A stretch of 6,301 nucleotides of DNA from NCBI GenBank assembly GCA_031267205.1, contig JAIRZN010000016.1, positions 1-6,301 of the forward strand, read 5' to 3'. Shown here piece by piece: positions 6,184 through 6,301 of the stretch; the first letter of the stretch is position 1, and every line of letters begins with the position of its first letter. The position numbers were made by a program, and so were the translations under genes. The notes beneath the pieces are model-generated. The model ran no database searches. It was not told the origin of the DNA and worked only from the letters and a program-made list of their open reading frames with translations. The stretch is from Tannerellaceae bacterium (lineage in GTDB: Bacteria; Bacteroidota; Bacteroidia; Bacteroidales; Tannerellaceae).

Positions 6184-6301
6184 TTACGCTTCGCGGATGA
6201 TTTCCATGCCTTTCTTGATGGCGGCCTCGTTCATGGGGATGAGTTTGTGATGCCGTTCGGGGAGGGATTTCTTGAGGCCGAGCAGTACGTTCTCCATCTT
6301 T
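6184..6301 (-). CDS. 2-oxoacid:ferredoxin oxidoreductase gamma subunit, KorC/VorC-like (C-terminal end only)
   Basis: Only the last 38 codons and the TAA stop lie in the window; the start is beyond the right edge. The tail reads E-N-V-L-L-G-L-K-K-S-L-P-E-R-H-H-K-L-I-P, followed by M-N-E-A-A-I-K-K-G-M-E-I-I. I recognise this as the C-terminal pattern of gamma subunits of ferredoxin-dependent 2-oxoacid oxidoreductases: a helix ending in L-P-E-R, then N-E-x-A-x-x-x-G-M-E. These enzymes convert 2-oxoglutarate or branched-chain 2-oxoacids with CoA to acyl-CoA and CO2, reducing ferredoxin, in the cytoplasm of anaerobes. The gene is normally last in an operon with the alpha and beta subunits, which fits the terminator just after its stop. 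Substrate class (2-oxoglutarate or 2-oxoisovalerate) cannot be decided from this fragment. Confidence 0.75.
   Translation of the reverse strand, partial: KMENVLLGLKKSLPERHHKLIPMNEAAIKKGMEIIREA

Overview
The window looks like a chromosomal segment of a Bacteroidales bacterium (phylum Bacteroidota). Three things point there. The 704-residue outer-membrane protein belongs to the Bacteroidota 'putative porin' family (Porin_10 type). No gene start has a convincing Shine-Dalgarno sequence. A candidate promoter upstream of the porin matches the Bacteroides -33/-7 consensus (TTTG ... TAnnTTTG). I cannot name a genus or species.

All genes lie on the minus strand, so transcription runs from high to low coordinates. 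The right edge (6184-6301) holds the last 38 codons of a 2-oxoacid:ferredoxin oxidoreductase gamma subunit. It is followed by a rho-independent terminator (about 6123-6158), whose DNA also carries the candidate promoter for the next gene. Next come the porin (3993-6107) and, 6 nt after its stop, a membrane-anchored, MltF-like solute-binding protein without a lytic transglycosylase domain (3153-3986). After a 48-bp AT-rich gap comes a DEAD-box RNA helicase (1878-3104). After another 21 bp comes an M3-family zinc metallopeptidase of the peptidyl-dipeptidase Dcp type (1-1856), which runs off the left edge and lacks its last residues.

The porin and the solute-binding protein look like one translationally coupled envelope unit: an outer-membrane channel and a periplasm-facing binding domain. 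The helicase and peptidase follow on the same strand at short spacing and may be cotranscribed, but nothing in the sequence links their functions to the porin pair.

There is no RNA gene, CRISPR array, insertion sequence or phage gene, and no gene-free stretch over 300 bases. The region reads as ordinary core genome. The points worth a second look are the overlapping terminator/promoter with a predicted near-leaderless porin mRNA, the stand-alone MltF-like domain with its altered ligand-binding arginine, a His-Glu repeat at the mature porin N-terminus, and poly-C tracts inside coding sequence. I found no convincing new biological system.
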